Of a stretch of DNA of 57,817 bases, positions 1-7,874 are shown in pieces. Source of the stretch: Candidatus Poseidoniaceae archaeon (GTDB lineage Archaea; Thermoplasmatota; Poseidoniia; Poseidoniales; Poseidoniaceae); the NCBI GenBank assembly GCA_949373075.1, contig CASIBX010000033.1, positions 1 through 57,817 on the forward strand, given 5' to 3'. Within the stretch, counting starts at the first letter, position 1. Every line of letters starts with the position of its first letter. Position numbers and translations under genes: made by a program. The notes under the pieces are model-generated. The model saw only the letters and a program-made list of their open reading frames with translations. It was not told the origin of the DNA and did not search any database.

Positions 1-2
1 GG

Positions 3-224
3 TTATGGCAATCACCTGAATTATCACAGTTGAGGAGAGTTGAATTGCAAAAGATGGTTGCTGAAGCGAAAGTAGCAAGCGATTGGGATGAAAGACGCCT
101 GATATTCAAACGAGCATGCGATGCTGAAGACGAAGGTCGAATCTCACTAGCAATCGATCTGTATGAGTCACTAGGCCGTACATCTGACGTTAATCGACTA
201 CTCGCGAGCCAAAGAGGTGATTAG
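3..224 (+). CDS. C-terminal end of an unknown protein, cut by the window edge
   Basis: The frame is open from the first bases of the window to a TAG at 222-224, so this is the 3' end of a longer gene rather than a 64-residue gene starting at the internal TTG at 30. The visible residues form a helical, charged segment (DERRLIFKRACDAEDEGRIS then LAIDLYESLG), which resembles a single TPR-like helical pair. The stop lies just before the ATG of the SPFH-like gene at 226, and the Shine-Dalgarno of that gene overlaps the end of this one, so the two are probably co-transcribed. The function cannot be told from this fragment. Confidence 0.55.
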   Translation, partial: LWQSPELSQLRRVELQKMVAEAKVASDWDERRLIFKRACDAEDEGRISLAIDLYESLGRTSDVNRLLASQRGD

Positions 225-225
225 A

Positions 226-729
226 ATGGATGGTGGTTTTTGGCTTACAATGGTTTTTTTGGGCGCAGCCTTGACGTTTGCACATGGGTTAATGTTGCTT
301 GTAACACGATACAAGCGATGTGCTTCTGACGAAATATTGGTAGTTTATGGCCGAGTTGAGGGGGGCGGTTCATCACGCTGTATCCACGGAGGTGGAACAA
401 TGGTATGGCCATTGATTCAGGATTACAAGATTTTGAGTCTCACTCCAATGACTATTGATATTCCATTGACTAATGCTTTATCAAAAGATGCCATTCAAAT
501 CAATATATTTTCTACTTTCGCAGTAGGTATTGGCACAGAGCCTTCAATCATGAACAATGCTGCCGAACGCCTGCTACATCTGGATCGTTCTCAGATTAAG
601 CGACTGGCATCAGACATAATATTCGGGCAACTACGTAGTACCATTTCTTCTCTGACCATTAGCCAAATCAATTCTGACCGTAGCCAATTTTCTAAATTTA
701 ATCCACAAAAATGTGGGAGGAGAACTTAA
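226..729 (+). CDS. SPFH/flotillin-like membrane protein, N-terminal part, frameshifted
   Basis: The start is ATG 226, with GAGGTGA at 214-220 in front of it. A transmembrane segment near residues 5-25 is followed by an SPFH (band 7) domain: the segments GTMVWPLIQDYKILSLTPM and AERLLHLDRSQIKRLASDII match flotillins, which scaffold membrane microdomains. The frame ends early, after INSDRSQF. The next frame continues the same domain (LNLIHKNVGGELNQVGIK), so one extra T in the TTTT run at 688-691 explains the break. Flotillins are usually near 400-500 residues with a long coiled coil; even after repair that part is missing here. It could be a pseudogene, a sequencing error or a real short fusion with the next frame. 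Confidence 0.6.
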   Translation: MDGGFWLTMVFLGAALTFAHGLMLLVTRYKRCASDEILVVYGRVEGGGSSRCIHGGGTMVWPLIQDYKILSLTPMTIDIPLTNALSKDAIQINIFSTFAVGIGTEPSIMNNAAERLLHLDRSQIKRLASDIIFGQLRSTISSLTISQINSDRSQFSKFNPQKCGRRT

Positions 730-1078
730 CCAGGTCGGGATAAAAATGATCAACATAAACATCAATGAAATAATTGATGATTCAGGTTCCGATGATAGAG
801 TTACCAAAGATAAACTGAATCATTACCTTGACCTGACACAAAGGGCTAGGGCTAAGGCGACACCGATTCATGAAGAGGGGACAGAGCAAGCCAAACAGTT
901 AGCTGTGATGATGAGAATGGCTGATGATTATTCAAGCGATGCAAGGCATTTCATGGAAAAAGGAGACTACGTGCGCGCATTTGGAGCGATAAACTACGCA
1001 CATGCTTGGATTGATGCCGGGGTTAAGTTGAGATTACTTGACGGACATGGAGATGATGTCCTGTTCACACTACCTTGA
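713..1078 (+). CDS. DUF357 domain protein, probably the second half of the SPFH gene
   Basis: The first 30 or so residues (GGELNQVGIKMININ, EIIDDSG) are the end of the SPFH domain in the shifted frame. From about residue 35 the sequence changes into a DUF357-like domain: YLDLTQRARAKATP near its start, then GDYVRAFGAINYAHAWIDAG and LRLLDGHGDDVLFTLP at the end. DUF357 is a short archaeal helical domain of unknown role. There is no Shine-Dalgarno in front of GTG 713, which favours a single fused protein read from 226. A separate start at ATG 746 is possible. It converges with the regulator ending at 1082. Confidence 0.6.
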   Translation: MGGELNQVGIKMINININEIIDDSGSDDRVTKDKLNHYLDLTQRARAKATPIHEEGTEQAKQLAVMMRMADDYSSDARHFMEKGDYVRAFGAINYAHAWIDAGVKLRLLDGHGDDVLFTLP

Positions 1079-1081
1079 GTC

Positions 1082-1495
1082 CTAATTTTCTATGATTTCG
1101 GTAACTTGTGCAACCCTAGAAATGTGGTTTTTGAGTACAGCCAATCGCGTCTCTGCTTGTTCTGTAAACGTCTTTAATGCATCGTTTAGTTCGATAGCCA
1201 GTTTGTATGTGTGTGCAGGTCTGCCTCTGCCGCCTTTGGAATTTACAATGACTTCAATGAGGTTTAACCGGTTTAAATGATTGATAGCCACGCTAACATC
1301 TGGCTGTCTAAGTTTACATATTTTTTGTAAATCGCTTGATTTAGAAGGGCCCTGGGTGTGTAGGTAAACCATCACTGTAGCAGTATTAGCCTCGACTCCA
1401 ATGGTTGATAATAGTTGAATAATTTCACTAGATTTCACTCTCGAGGCACCAGTTAGAGATGGTGAGGCAGTACTAGCATCCGTAGCCATTGCCAT
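1082..1495 (-). CDS. Winged-helix transcriptional regulator (MarR/TrmB-like)
   Basis: This is a 137-residue protein. A low-complexity Ala/Ser/Thr N-terminus of about 20 residues precedes a winged HTH: a helix around EANTATVMVYL, a recognition region QPDVSVAINHLNRLNLIEVI, and a wing RGRPAHTYKLA. The C-terminal helix (LNDALKTFTEQAETRLAVLKNHI) probably forms a dimer. The order of HTH and RGRP wing is as in TrmB/MarR-like archaeal regulators. It lies downstream of the PIN gene on the same strand, with a 41-bp gap. The target and effector cannot be inferred. Confidence 0.7.
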   Translation of the reverse strand: MAMATDASTASPSLTGASRVKSSEIIQLLSTIGVEANTATVMVYLHTQGPSKSSDLQKICKLRQPDVSVAINHLNRLNLIEVIVNSKGGRGRPAHTYKLAIELNDALKTFTEQAETRLAVLKNHISRVAQVTEIIEN

Positions 1496-1536
1496 CAGGC
1501 GTTAATCAACATATATCAATTAATCACCGGCATTCT

Positions 1537-1899
1537 TCATCCAACGTATCTAAGGTGAGAACGCCCACTAACTTCAATCCATGAAAGGTTTGATTGTGAT
1601 AAACGTCTTTTCAGTTCGGTGTCTACAGTTAATATTGGCCAATTGTTTTCCTTTGATAATGCCAATAGTTGGTCATCAGTGTGGTTTCCAGCATTTTCTT
1701 TTGCCGTTAGTAATTCAGCCTTTGATTGCAACATTGTGATCAACAGTTTTCTATCGTCTAAAGCTTTCAATTCAGATATGACATTTGGTACTGTAGCCAA
1801 TTCTTTGGTACCAACGCAATCTAAGAGTGCTTGGTCAATATTAATTCCTGCTTCGATGACTGCGACCCAGCCGCAGGCATCGATTAGAACTCTAAGCAT
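1537..1899 (-). CDS. PIN-domain RNase (VapC/Fcf1-like) downstream of aIF2-gamma
   Basis: The likely start is the ATG at 1899, six bases past the aIF2-gamma stop, whose GAGTGA end can serve as Shine-Dalgarno; the longer frame from 1938 would run into aIF2-gamma. The product has 120 residues. Acidic residues in PIN positions are D7 (VLIDACG), E43 (ISELKAL), D75/D76 (TDDQLLAL) and D93 (ILTVDTEL). These normally hold Mg2+ for single-strand RNA cleavage. No antitoxin gene is next to it, and linkage to a translation initiation factor suggests an RNA-processing role rather than a toxin, which is inference. Confidence 0.8.
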   Translation of the reverse strand: MLRVLIDACGWVAVIEAGINIDQALLDCVGTKELATVPNVISELKALDDRKLLITMLQSKAELLTAKENAGNHTDDQLLALSKENNWPILTVDTELKRRLSQSNLSWIEVSGRSHLRYVG

Positions 1900-1904
1900 G
1901 GAAA

Positions 1905-3143
1905 TCACTCGATAGTTCCATGGCCAATCAGGCGCCATCGGGACCCAACACGCCTTGAGAGTGAAATTCTTTGGCCACTATCTGCACATATTGGCAGACG
2001 TAGTTTGAGAGTAGCCTTACCTTTTCCAGTGTTTGAGACAACTCCTACACTGGTCGCCGTAGCGACATTGACCATCAGCATTTCATTAGGACGTAATGGC
2101 ATGATAGGTGAAGGGTCTTCTCCTTCACCAGCAACCATATTCTTCATCAAATTGATTGAGATATTTACCGATTCCCGAACTTCTGGTAAATCGCCGACTC
2201 TTGCAACTACTTGTCCTGACAAATTGTCAGCGGTAGTGATTGCAGGGTCTAATGGAGTAGCCATTCCGCAAAGCCCTCCTGCATGCATGTTTTCAAGGGT
2301 TAAACCTCCACCTTGCATACTTGCAACCTTGGAATGAATCGGTTCATAGTGAACCTTGTTGCCCTTGACGATTTTCCTTCCAGGTCCGATTACAATTTCA
2401 TCATCAACATTGAATTGACCTTCGACTATGCTTCCTCCAATCACACCACCGCGCAACTTTGTAGGTCTAGTTCCAGGTCTATTGATGTCAAAAGAGCGTG
2501 CTACATGCATTATCGCTCTCTTATCTTCAGAACGGTCAGGAGTTGGAATTGCAGATTCAATCGCTTGAATCAATATGTCCAGATTTACATCATGGTGTGC
2601 GGAAACAGGGATAATTGGTGCGTTTTCTGCAATTGTACCTTCAAGGAATGCTGTTATTTCTGAATGAGACTCTAATGCTCGCTCTCGACTAACCAAGTCT
2701 ATCTTGTTCTGTACAATCACGATATTCTCGATGCCTGCGATCTCTAGCGCCATCAAATGTTCTCTGGTTTGTGGTTGCGGACATTTCTCGTTAGCTGCAA
2801 CCATGAGCATTGCACCATCCATAATACTCGCTCCAGTGATCATAATCGCCATCAGTGTCTCGTGACCAGGGGCGTCGACGAATGAAATTACTCGTTGTAG
2901 TTCTGTAATGTCATCATTACCTCCACCTGGCTTACGTCCTGTAGCGTAATACTCTCCCTTCGGAGTTTTGTAGAATGCAGTATCTGCATAACCTAGTTTG
3001 ATTGAAATTCCTCTCTTACGCTCTTCAGAATGAGTATCGGTCCAAATTCCAGATAACGCTTGAGTAAGCGTTGTTTTGCCATGGTCTACGTGACCGACTA
3101 ATCCAATATTGATTTCTGGTTGAGCGGGAAGCTTACGTGCCAT
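1905..3143 (-). CDS. eif2g: Translation initiation factor aIF2 subunit gamma
   Basis: This GTPase subunit delivers initiator Met-tRNA to the small ribosomal subunit. The GTP-binding motifs are in order: G1 GHVDHGKTT (17-25), a switch I region RGISIKLGYAD, G3 DAPGHE and G4 QNKIDL. The EF-Tu-like beta-barrel domains II and III follow, and the length of 412 residues is normal. Many archaeal and eukaryotic homologues carry a four-cysteine zinc knuckle after switch I; here that place reads FYKTPKGEYYATGRKPGGG with no cysteine. The gene lies between S6e and the PIN gene, all on the minus strand. Confidence 0.96.
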   Translation of the reverse strand: MARKLPAQPEINIGLVGHVDHGKTTLTQALSGIWTDTHSEERKRGISIKLGYADTAFYKTPKGEYYATGRKPGGGNDDITELQRVISFVDAPGHETLMAIMITGASIMDGAMLMVAANEKCPQPQTREHLMALEIAGIENIVIVQNKIDLVSRERALESHSEITAFLEGTIAENAPIIPVSAHHDVNLDILIQAIESAIPTPDRSEDKRAIMHVARSFDINRPGTRPTKLRGGVIGGSIVEGQFNVDDEIVIGPGRKIVKGNKVHYEPIHSKVASMQGGGLTLENMHAGGLCGMATPLDPAITTADNLSGQVVARVGDLPEVRESVNISINLMKNMVAGEGEDPSPIMPLRPNEMLMVNVATATSVGVVSNTGKGKATLKLRLPICADSGQRISLSRRVGSRWRLIGHGTIE

Positions 3144-3184
3144 GCTTCCCTTCCTCCAGTTCCTCAGAGATCAGCCTCGCGGCT

Positions 3185-3667
3185 TCACTCACTGCTCTCC
3201 TCTGAAGTTGCTCCGAGGATGTCAGCAAGGCTCTTGTTAGCAGCCTCTATGACTTTGAGGTTAATCTGGCGGGTATCTTGTGTGACTGTGCTGCCACGGA
3301 AGTAGCGGCGTTTGCGCATTCCATCAGGCTTGTAGCGGAAACGCTTCTTTTCTCCACCCTTGGTTTTGTGCACAAGACTGTGTCCTTTGAAACCGGTAGA
3401 TTCGGTTACGAGAATAGATTGGCGGTTTCCTCCACTGAGGTCAGAGCGCATTGGTGTACCGGTTTTGTCCGAGCCACCAGTGATTTCAAGTTTGTATCCT
3501 GCAAGAGTTTGCTCGCCTTCTCCAACGAATATTCCATCAACGACATCTCCAATCTTCTTTCCGAGGAACTGAGATAGATTATTTCCACTAACGGACATGT
3601 TGTATGAACGTCCGTTATTGTCAGGATTAGTGTCATTGACTACTGCGACGAATGTAGTATCTGCCAT
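3185..3667 (-). CDS. rps6e: Small subunit ribosomal protein eS6
   Basis: The 160-residue protein matches the archaeal/eukaryotic S6e family: GKKIGDVVDG and GYKLEITGGSDKTGTPM, then a basic stretch (GGEKKRFRYKPDGMRKRRYF) and VTQDTRQINLKV. It is part of the 30S subunit. The C-terminal tail is short and acidic (SEESSE). Its start codon is ATG 3667. The 74-bp gap upstream has a CTAAATA sequence on the minus strand that could be a TATA element. The aIF2-gamma gene follows 41 bp downstream, a common archaeal neighbourhood. Confidence 0.95.
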   Translation of the reverse strand: MADTTFVAVVNDTNPDNNGRSYNMSVSGNNLSQFLGKKIGDVVDGIFVGEGEQTLAGYKLEITGGSDKTGTPMRSDLSGGNRQSILVTESTGFKGHSLVHKTKGGEKKRFRYKPDGMRKRRYFRGSTVTQDTRQINLKVIEAANKSLADILGATSEESSE

Positions 3668-3741
3668 GGTATCAACTCTTTGAGCAACCTGCCGACATAG
3701 GACGGGTATTTAGCCCCTTTGTGCGAAGGAGGAAGCCATTT

Positions 3742-4926
3742 TTAGCGGCGCAGTCGATTGGGGATGAGGGTTTCTAAGCGCCTTGCAACATCACTAGGGA
3801 GCATGTGGGGCATCGAAATGTGTTGCGTACGGCCTCTTCCGACCTCTGCTTTGGCAGTTCTAGTTACGATGATATCTTCTTGCGCCAGCCGCTTGAGATG
3901 CTTCCAAAATGTAGTGTGACCTTTCGGGCCTTGGTCAAATTCTTCACATACTACATGATACAACTTTTCGGCTTCGCCACTCGTAACATTTTCTTGTCTT
4001 TTCAATCTTCTACAAAGTCCGAGTAAAATCAACATGGCGTGTGGTGGAATCTCTTCAATATTCATCGAATCTACATTTGTTGGCATTGTAACTACCGTTT
4101 TCTGTACATCTTTCGATTCTATGATTGATCTGCCAGAAGTTTCAGCCCTCTTTGCGGCACCTTCTAGCAATTCAATGGATTGACGTGCATCGCCGGATGG
4201 AGCTGCAGCCTGAGATACAAGAGTCAGTATGTCGTCAGGGCATGAACCGGTTACCAATCCTAAGTCTCTCCTTTGAGAAATAATTTGCAGCAACCCCGCT
4301 TCATCATAAGGAGTCATTCTAATGTGATTTGTTCTTCCCATACGAGAGATAACCGCTCCTTCTAATAGATCGAGAATTTGTTCTTGGCTAATCAAAATTA
4401 TCGATAGAGTTCCTGCTTTTTCTCTATCCTCGTCGATTCGCATCAACTTGTAAATTACGTCATCCCCCGATTGTCTTAGCAAATGGTCTACTTCATCGAG
4501 TACCACAATAAGGTGTGAATTATCCCTCTGCATCATTCTCCTGAGGCTGGTAAGTAATTCACCAACCCCCAAACCTCTGTCGGGATGACCAGGGTCGAGG
4601 TCTTGTACAATTTTCTGCATGACTCTAGACGCAGTAGCCGCATTTCTGCAATTAACATGAACTGTCTTGATATGTCTTTTATCGGACAAATGCCTGACCA
4701 CATCGTCACAAAAACGCTTTACTAATGCAGTTTTACCTGAGCCAACAGGGCCCGTTATAACCGCTCTACCGGTTCCTTCGGGGTGGGATATACTGCTGAA
4801 TATAGATGCAAGTTGGCCTTGAATATCTTCTCTGCCGACGAGTTCCTCTGGCATGAAGTCGAATCCGAAAACCTCTGGATTATTGAGGACGAGGCCAGCG
4901 CCGATACGGTCCAAGTAGGAACTCAT
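3742..4926 (-). CDS. orc1/cdc6: Orc1/Cdc6 family replication initiator
   Basis: A 394-residue AAA+ ATPase that binds origins and loads the MCM helicase. Walker A is GPVGSGKTA (59-67), Walker B is VVLDEVD (141-147), and sensor I is around LIISQEQ (IILISQEQIL). The sensor II/lid segment includes SGDARQSIELLEGA, and a winged helix fills the last 90 residues or so (AMLILLGLCRRL; TTFWKHLKRLAQEDII). It is preceded by the end of dph2 on the same strand with a 54-bp gap. Origins often lie next to this gene in archaea, but I see no clear origin repeats in the short flanks. Confidence 0.93.
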   Translation of the reverse strand: MSSYLDRIGAGLVLNNPEVFGFDFMPEELVGREDIQGQLASIFSSISHPEGTGRAVITGPVGSGKTALVKRFCDDVVRHLSDKRHIKTVHVNCRNAATASRVMQKIVQDLDPGHPDRGLGVGELLTSLRRMMQRDNSHLIVVLDEVDHLLRQSGDDVIYKLMRIDEDREKAGTLSIILISQEQILDLLEGAVISRMGRTNHIRMTPYDEAGLLQIISQRRDLGLVTGSCPDDILTLVSQAAAPSGDARQSIELLEGAAKRAETSGRSIIESKDVQKTVVTMPTNVDSMNIEEIPPHAMLILLGLCRRLKRQENVTSGEAEKLYHVVCEEFDQGPKGHTTFWKHLKRLAQEDIIVTRTAKAEVGRGRTQHISMPHMLPSDVARRLETLIPNRLRR

Positions 4927-4980
4927 GACTTCAGATGGTCATCGTCTATGGTTATTGAACTTTCAACTAAATTTGAGCAC

Positions 4981-6087
4981 TCAAGGTATCTCATCGAACT
5001 GATATCCAGTTTCCCACTTCTTTTCTCCAAGAGCTACTTCAAGTTCGAAAGGAGTAACCAAAGGTTTGGCATACTTGACTGAATCATCGATCGCTATTCT
5101 CGGGCAGGCAGTATTGACAAAGGCGTCTACTGGGTAGAAGTCAATCAATTCGGGACCAACATGTTCTAGAGCCAAAAGATACCCCTTTTTGCCATGCTTA
5201 GCAAGTGTTCTCTTCAACTTTAGAGCAAGACTCCTTCTCATTTGTCCCGGTTTTTCGCCAATCAATATAGCAAAGTTTTGAGACTCCTGAATCGCCATAA
5301 TTAGACCGAAGCGTTGCCGAAGTATTCTTTCAATGCGTTCAGTGCCCATCTCGCTAGCATCACCAGTGTAAGGGTCAAGCATAGCTAGTGGCTTTCCAGT
5401 ATGTAATGCAAGACCAATCGGGTGGAAGTCACCACTTCCCAAGAACAGGTAATGGCCGATTTCATCATCATCACCTGAATAATTGCATCCAAGGACTTGT
5501 CCAGGGAATGTAAGTCTGGCACCTCCAACTGGTACCTCTACCACATATCCTGCTGCTTCAAAGCGCTCCTTGTAATCAAAAACCAGGTGTAAGTGTTGAA
5601 TTGAAGCGACTAGCCCCAATTTAGCACCTTTGAGCGGAGCAATTCTTCCAACTGCATCCAGGAATCGATCTTGTGCCTCTTCTTCGCTTAAACCTGAGAT
5701 GTCACCTTCGTTAAGTCTAGCCTGTGCGATTGCACGATGTTGGGCTAAAATCGGCAATACAGGGTCGATAGCTGGGTCTCCATCATATGTGACGTCGATG
5801 AATTGGGTCGGCATTCCAGAATCGATGTTCATTTGGGAATGGCCCATGTGAGCGACTAATTCCACTCCCATCATCTTCATCTTGTCATGAACTAAATCAC
5901 AAGCGCCGTAACAGGGGTCGGCTGCCAGAATAACTTTTGCAGAAGTTTCATCTTCTATTTCATCCATCATTTCAAGGGCTTGCATCTTCAGCCCTTCAGG
6001 TATCTGTAGTGCGATAAGACGATGGTCATGACCTTTGATGCGATCAATCAACTCCTCGAGTTGGAAGTCGTGGCGCGAAAGGTCCAT
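4981..6087 (-). CDS. dph2: Diphthamide synthase Dph2 (2-(3-amino-3-carboxypropyl)histidine synthase)
   Basis: This radical SAM-like enzyme moves the aminocarboxypropyl group of SAM onto the conserved histidine of elongation factor aEF2, the first step of diphthamide synthesis. Three cysteine sites that hold the 4Fe-4S cluster are visible: ADPCYGACD (C59/C63), VLGCNYSG in the middle and VNTACPRIAIDDS near the C-terminus. The length, 368 residues, is normal. I take ATG 6087 rather than the upstream GTG at 6102. The gene is between the gcvH-like gene and orc1/cdc6, with gaps of 51 and 54 bp. Confidence 0.92.
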   Translation of the reverse strand: MDLSRHDFQLEELIDRIKGHDHRLIALQIPEGLKMQALEMMDEIEDETSAKVILAADPCYGACDLVHDKMKMMGVELVAHMGHSQMNIDSGMPTQFIDVTYDGDPAIDPVLPILAQHRAIAQARLNEGDISGLSEEEAQDRFLDAVGRIAPLKGAKLGLVASIQHLHLVFDYKERFEAAGYVVEVPVGGARLTFPGQVLGCNYSGDDDEIGHYLFLGSGDFHPIGLALHTGKPLAMLDPYTGDASEMGTERIERILRQRFGLIMAIQESQNFAILIGEKPGQMRRSLALKLKRTLAKHGKKGYLLALEHVGPELIDFYPVDAFVNTACPRIAIDDSVKYAKPLVTPFELEVALGEKKWETGYQFDEIP

Positions 6088-6138
6088 ACTATTCACTGCC
6101 ACAGCCTCTTGTTGAAGAGGCTACCGATATGTTTGGAT

Positions 6139-6540
6139 TCAATCTTCAGCCAAGAAATCGACGTATTCGTCAGGCTCGAGTAGATTTTCCATATCTACAT
6201 CATGAGGATCCAAAATAATAATCCAGCCTAAATCATAAGGCGAATCATTAACTAATTCTGGATTGATTTCAACTTCTCCGTTCACTTCTGCGATTTGGCC
6301 AGCAAATGGGCTGGGGAAGGTCAACTTCTCTTCCGCGGTCCAAACGGAGAACAGATTTTGCTCTTCGTCGACTTCAGTTTCAGCGTGCGGTAAGATGACA
6401 CGAAGGATCTCTCCTATGTCTGCTGCAAGATAATCGGATAGTCCAATTACCAAGCGGTCATCCTTTTCTTGGTACCATAAGTGGTCCCGAGAATACTTTC
6501 GACTGTGCGCTATACCAAATTCCATGACTTCTTCATCCAT
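6139..6540 (-). CDS. Glycine cleavage H-like protein with altered lipoyl site
   Basis: The 133-residue protein aligns along its length with GcvH: SRDHLWYQEKDDRLVIGLSDY at the start, DIGEILRVILP, SPFAGQIAEVN, and PELVNDSPYDLGWIIIL to the end. H protein carries aminomethyl groups on a lipoyl-lysine. In normal GcvH the modified lysine is in a motif like ESVKAASDIYSP; here the same place reads WTAEEKLTFPSP, so the lysine position is E70 and the nearest lysine, K72, is two residues later. It may be a non-lipoylated homologue or use a shifted lysine. Start ATG 6540 avoids the overlap made by a longer frame. No gcvT or gcvP is in the window. Confidence 0.8.
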   Translation of the reverse strand: MDEEVMEFGIAHSRKYSRDHLWYQEKDDRLVIGLSDYLAADIGEILRVILPHAETEVDEEQNLFSVWTAEEKLTFPSPFAGQIAEVNGEVEINPELVNDSPYDLGWIIILDPHDVDMENLLEPDEYVDFLAED

Positions 6541-6646
6541 GGCCTTATCCCTGTAGCGCCGTTTCACATCAAATATATGAACCACACTGATTGTAGTGAA
6601 TTGAACAAGGGTATGCCTAAAATGCTCTAGCCCTTTGGCTTGTAAC
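6541..6646. promoter_or_regulatory. Divergent promoter region between gcvH-like and acyl-CoA dehydrogenase genes
   Basis: The 106-bp gap separates two divergent genes. It contains an AT-rich stretch (CATCAAATATATGAAC) and the imperfect palindrome CACTGATTGTAGTG, which could hold promoter elements or an operator. The plus-strand ATG at 6647 has no good Shine-Dalgarno in front of it, so a leaderless transcript is possible. Confidence 0.35.
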
Positions 6647-7819
6647 ATGCGCTTCGAAGAGACTGATGAGCAACAGATGATTCGTGAACTGGTTAGAGAC
6701 TTCGCCGAGTCGGTCTTGCCGCCTACAATAGAGCACAGAGATGCAAATCAGATTCCTCCGGCCGAGGAGTGGGCGCAATTCTTAGAATATGGCCTCCAGG
6801 GGATAACTATTCCAGAAGAATATGGCGGGAATCCAGTAGACGACGTGTCCGAATCGATCATTATTGAAGAACTAGCACGTGTCGACCCATCATTTGCAGT
6901 AATGTATTGTGTTCATGTCGGACTATGTTCCAAAACTATAGCTCTTCACGGAAATGATGAGCAAAAGGCGAATTATTTGCCCAGACTTGCTGCAGGTGAA
7001 GTCGGAGCCTACTCTCTATCTGAGGCAGGTGCAGGAACAGATGCTGCGGCAATGGTTTGCAAGGCTAAGTTATCTGATGATGGAACTCACTATCTTCTTA
7101 ATGGGGAAAAAATGTGGGTTACTAACGGAGCACAAGCCCAAATTTATGTTTTATTTGCTAAGGATGTAGATCATCCAGATTATGGTACAAAGAGGCACGG
7201 AGGTTCTACTGCATTCATCGTAGAGCAGTCTTATGAAGGCTTTACAGTCGGCAAGAAGGAAGACAAGTTAGGTATTCGTTCTTCTGATACTTGCACATTA
7301 GTACTTGAGAACTGCAAAGTTCCCGTTGAAAATGTCCTCAAGGGTTCAGGCAAAGGTTTCGCAATCGCAATGAATGCATTGGATAATTCTAGAATTGGAA
7401 TTGCAGCACAAGCACTCGGTATTGCCCAAGGGGCATATGAGGCTGCATTGAAGTACGCACATGAGAGAGAAGCTTTCGGAAAACCAATCGCTCACCATCA
7501 GATGATAACCACTTACCTGGCTGATATGGCAACTCGTATTGATGCATCCAGACTCCTCGTCTATAGAGCCTCATGGGCCAAAGAGGAGCACTATGAAAAT
7601 GGTGGTGCGAGGCATACCAAAGAAGCTAGTATGGCCAAGTTATTCGCGGGAGATACTGCGATGTGGGTTTCAGAAAAAGCAATCCAAGTCCTTGGTGGAT
7701 ACGGGTATACAAAAGAATTCCCAGTCGAGCGTTTCTTCCGTGATGCAAAAATAACACAAATCTATGAAGGTACCCAAGAAGTTCAGCGCATTGTCATAGC
7801 ACGTGCCATCCAACCTTGA
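6647..7819 (+). CDS. Acyl-CoA dehydrogenase
   Basis: The 390-residue flavoprotein oxidises acyl-CoA to trans-2-enoyl-CoA in fatty-acid or branched-chain amino-acid breakdown. Family motifs include YSLSEAGAGTDAAAM (FAD/substrate), GEKMWVTNGAQA, REAFGKPIAHHQ, QVLGGYGYTKEFPVERFFRD and IYEGTQEVQRIVIAR. The glutamate in YEGTQ (E374) takes the place of the catalytic base of short-chain enzymes. I use ATG 6647 rather than the upstream TTG at 6635 because MRFEETDEQQMI is the typical N-terminus. Chain length cannot be told. The electron acceptor ETF is not in the window. Confidence 0.94.
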   Translation: MRFEETDEQQMIRELVRDFAESVLPPTIEHRDANQIPPAEEWAQFLEYGLQGITIPEEYGGNPVDDVSESIIIEELARVDPSFAVMYCVHVGLCSKTIALHGNDEQKANYLPRLAAGEVGAYSLSEAGAGTDAAAMVCKAKLSDDGTHYLLNGEKMWVTNGAQAQIYVLFAKDVDHPDYGTKRHGGSTAFIVEQSYEGFTVGKKEDKLGIRSSDTCTLVLENCKVPVENVLKGSGKGFAIAMNALDNSRIGIAAQALGIAQGAYEAALKYAHEREAFGKPIAHHQMITTYLADMATRIDASRLLVYRASWAKEEHYENGGARHTKEASMAKLFAGDTAMWVSEKAIQVLGGYGYTKEFPVERFFRDAKITQIYEGTQEVQRIVIARAIQP

Positions 7820-7833
7820 AATATCTCGATAAT

Positions 7834-7846
7834 ATACCAGAGGTAT
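7834..7846 (+). terminator. Small hairpin after the acyl-CoA dehydrogenase
   Basis: ATACC-AGA-GGTAT forms a five-bp stem with a three-base loop, 15 bases after the stop codon. It is weak and has no long T-run after it, so the role as terminator is uncertain. Confidence 0.25.
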
Positions 7847-7874
7847 TAAGTTTGAACACGATTTGGGGTTAGAT

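Noticed and set aside
688-691. Programmed frameshift in the SPFH gene
   Set aside because: There is no classical slippery heptamer or downstream structure, and the similar indels elsewhere in the window suggest error or decay.
1537-1899. VapBC toxin-antitoxin module
   Set aside because: No antitoxin-like gene lies beside the PIN gene; the separate winged-helix gene downstream is of regulator type and size.
1619-1915. Plus-strand open frame of 98 codons opposite the PIN gene
   Set aside because: It is antisense to a conserved PIN nuclease, has no Shine-Dalgarno and no family resemblance.
4927-4980. Replication origin directly upstream of orc1/cdc6
   Set aside because: Only 54 bp lie between dph2 and orc1, with no repeated boxes or AT-rich unwinding element visible.
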